In this document: piece by piece, positions 5,131 through 5,817 of the stretch
How the letters are laid out: each line of letters starts with the position of its first letter
How positions within the stretch are numbered: the stretch's first letter is position 1
NCBI GenBank assembly: GCA_009843005.1
Contig: VYEH01000353.1
Location: forward strand, 1-5,817
DNA length: 5,817 bases
Direction of reading: 5' to 3'
DNA from: Pseudomonadota bacterium
GTDB taxonomy: Bacteria; Pseudomonadota; Gammaproteobacteria; Steroidobacterales; Rariloculaceae
Made by a program: the position numbers and the translations under genes
Notes under the pieces: model-generated
Seen by the model: only the letters and a program-made list of their open reading frames with translations
Told to the model about the DNA's origin: nothing
The model's database searches: none

Positions 5131-5751
5131 ATGGCGAGATATCGAGGACCGACCTGTAAACTGGCCCGCCGGGAAGGCACCGACCTGTTCCTCAAGAGCG
5201 GGGTCAAGCCCCTGGAGGCGAAGTGCAAGCTGGAAGTTCCGCCCGGTGGGCCCGGGCAGCGGCGGCCGCGCTTCTCCGACTACGGTCTGCAGCTTCGCGA
5301 GAAGCAGAAGCTGCGGCGCATGTACGGCATCCTGGAGCGGCAGTTCCGCAACTACTACAAGCGTGCGGCACGCGGCAAGGGTTCCACCGGCGAGAACCTG
5401 CTGCGCATGCTGGAGGGCCGACTGGACAACGTGGTCTACCGCATGGGATTCGCCTCCACACGCGCCGAGGCGCGCCAGTTGGTGAGCCACAAGGGCATCG
5501 TGGTCAACGAACAGATCGTCAACATCCCCTCGTACCAGGTCAAGGCGGGGGATACGGTGGCGGTGCGGCGGCGGGCCAGGGCGCAGATGCGCATCAAGGC
5601 TGCCCTGGACATCGCCACTCAGGTCGGGATTCCCGAATGGGTGGAAGTGGACGAAAAGAAAATGGAGGGGGTGCTCAAGGCGCTGCCGGAACGGGACGAG
5701 ATCCTTCCCGACATCAACGAAAATCTGGTCGTCGAGTTGTATTCCAAGTAA
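5131..5751 (+). CDS. rpsD: 30S ribosomal protein S4
   Basis: The product is 206 residues, the same as E. coli S4. S4 is a primary 16S rRNA binder that starts 30S body assembly, affects decoding accuracy, and in E. coli represses the alpha operon. The N-terminus MARYRGPTCKLARREGTDLFL is the family start. The N-terminal domain spans about 1-93, with FSDYGLQLREKQKLR-x-MYGILERQFR-x-YY at 48-76. The S4 RNA-binding domain spans about 94-155, with RLDNVVYRMGFA-x-TRAEARQLVSHKGI-x-VN. The C-terminus VVELYSK is also typical. The start at 5131 is preferred to an in-frame TTG at 5119, which would add four residues not seen in the family. Only Cys9 and Cys32 occur, so no zinc knuckle is formed as in some S4 proteins. 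Confidence 0.98.
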   Translation: MARYRGPTCKLARREGTDLFLKSGVKPLEAKCKLEVPPGGPGQRRPRFSDYGLQLREKQKLRRMYGILERQFRNYYKRAARGKGSTGENLLRMLEGRLDNVVYRMGFASTRAEARQLVSHKGIVVNEQIVNIPSYQVKAGDTVAVRRRARAQMRIKAALDIATQVGIPEWVEVDEKKMEGVLKALPERDEILPDINENLVVELYSK

Positions 5752-5763
5752 ATGGAGCACTAA
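5752..5763 (+). repeat. Met-Glu-His-stop micro-ORF motif, copy 2 (rpsD-rpoA gap)
   Basis: ATGGAGCACTAA fills the whole rpsD-rpoA gap: it begins right after the rpsD TAA and ends right before the rpoA ATG. It contains the GGAG that is the likely rpoA ribosome-binding site. The first 11 bases match 435-445. Confidence 0.4.
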
Positions 5764-5817
5764 ATGCAGGAATCAGCCACCGAGTTCTTGAGGCCGCGGA
5801 CCGTCAAGGTTCAGCCC
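5764..5817 (+). CDS. rpoA: DNA-directed RNA polymerase subunit alpha, N-terminal end (3' end outside window)
   Basis: Eighteen codons are present: MQESATEFLRPRTVKVQP. This matches the start of gammaproteobacterial RpoA (MQ-x-S-V/A-TEFL-x-PR). The alpha subunit dimerises to begin RNA polymerase assembly, and its C-terminal domain contacts promoter UP elements and activators; neither domain is within the window beyond the first strand. The gene follows rpsD by 12 bases, the normal place in the alpha operon, where rplQ would be expected next. GGAG at 5754-5757 is a Shine-Dalgarno site six bases before the ATG. The identification rests on a short peptide plus gene order, which together are convincing. 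Confidence 0.94.
   Translation, partial: MQESATEFLRPRTVKVQP

Noticed and set aside
4624..5760. A 378-residue open frame on the minus strand opposite the rpsM end, rpsK and rpsD
   Set aside because: Same reasoning: the + strand frames are all conserved ribosomal proteins, and the minus translation resembles no family.
1..5817. Possible novel system hidden among the ribosomal genes
   Set aside because: Every stretch longer than 32 bases is accounted for by a conserved ribosomal, secY or rpoA gene. There is no insertion, extra domain, repeat array or unassigned gene.

Overview
This window is a 5.8 kb slice of a bacterial ribosomal-protein superoperon: the distal spc operon running directly into the alpha operon. 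All genes are on the + strand. The order is rplE (3' end) - rpsN - rpsH - rplF - rplR - rpsE - rpmD - rplO - secY - rpmJ - rpsM - rpsK - rpsD - rpoA (5' end). Every gene is a recognisable family member of normal length and none looks broken.

The organism is most likely a gammaproteobacterium with GC-rich DNA. Three observations point that way. The gene order has rpmJ directly after secY with no infA between them. Protein lengths match or nearly match the E. coli set as I remember it (S14 101, L6 177, L18 117, L15 144, SecY 443, S13 118, S4 206 residues). The RpoA N-terminus (MQ-x-S-x-TEFL-x-PR) is of the gammaproteobacterial type. I cannot name an order or genus from this stretch.

Layout: 1-92 is the tail of L5. 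Positions 125-1763 carry S14, S8, L6 and L18. Positions 1760-2890 carry S5, L30 and L15, tightly packed with two 4-base overlaps and a 1-base gap. Positions 2893-4224 encode SecY, the only non-ribosomal protein that is complete here. Positions 4243-4356 encode the 37-residue L36. Positions 4370-5751 encode S13, S11 and S4, and 5764 onward begins the RNA polymerase alpha subunit. The largest gap between genes is 32 bases, so there is no stretch of 300 bases without a gene, and I see no terminator, mobile element, tRNA or CRISPR.

Together the genes supply the 30S subunit (S14, S8, S5, S13, S11, S4), the 50S subunit (L5, L6, L18, L30, L15, L36), the membrane channel for secreted and membrane proteins, and RNA polymerase assembly. 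The packing suggests one transcript with translational coupling. No undescribed system is visible. The points worth a second look are small: a 13-base rpmJ-rpsM junction with no room for an E. coli-like alpha-operon leader, UUG starts on rpsE and rpsM, and a 12-base Met-Glu-His-stop micro-ORF motif found before both rpsH and rpoA.
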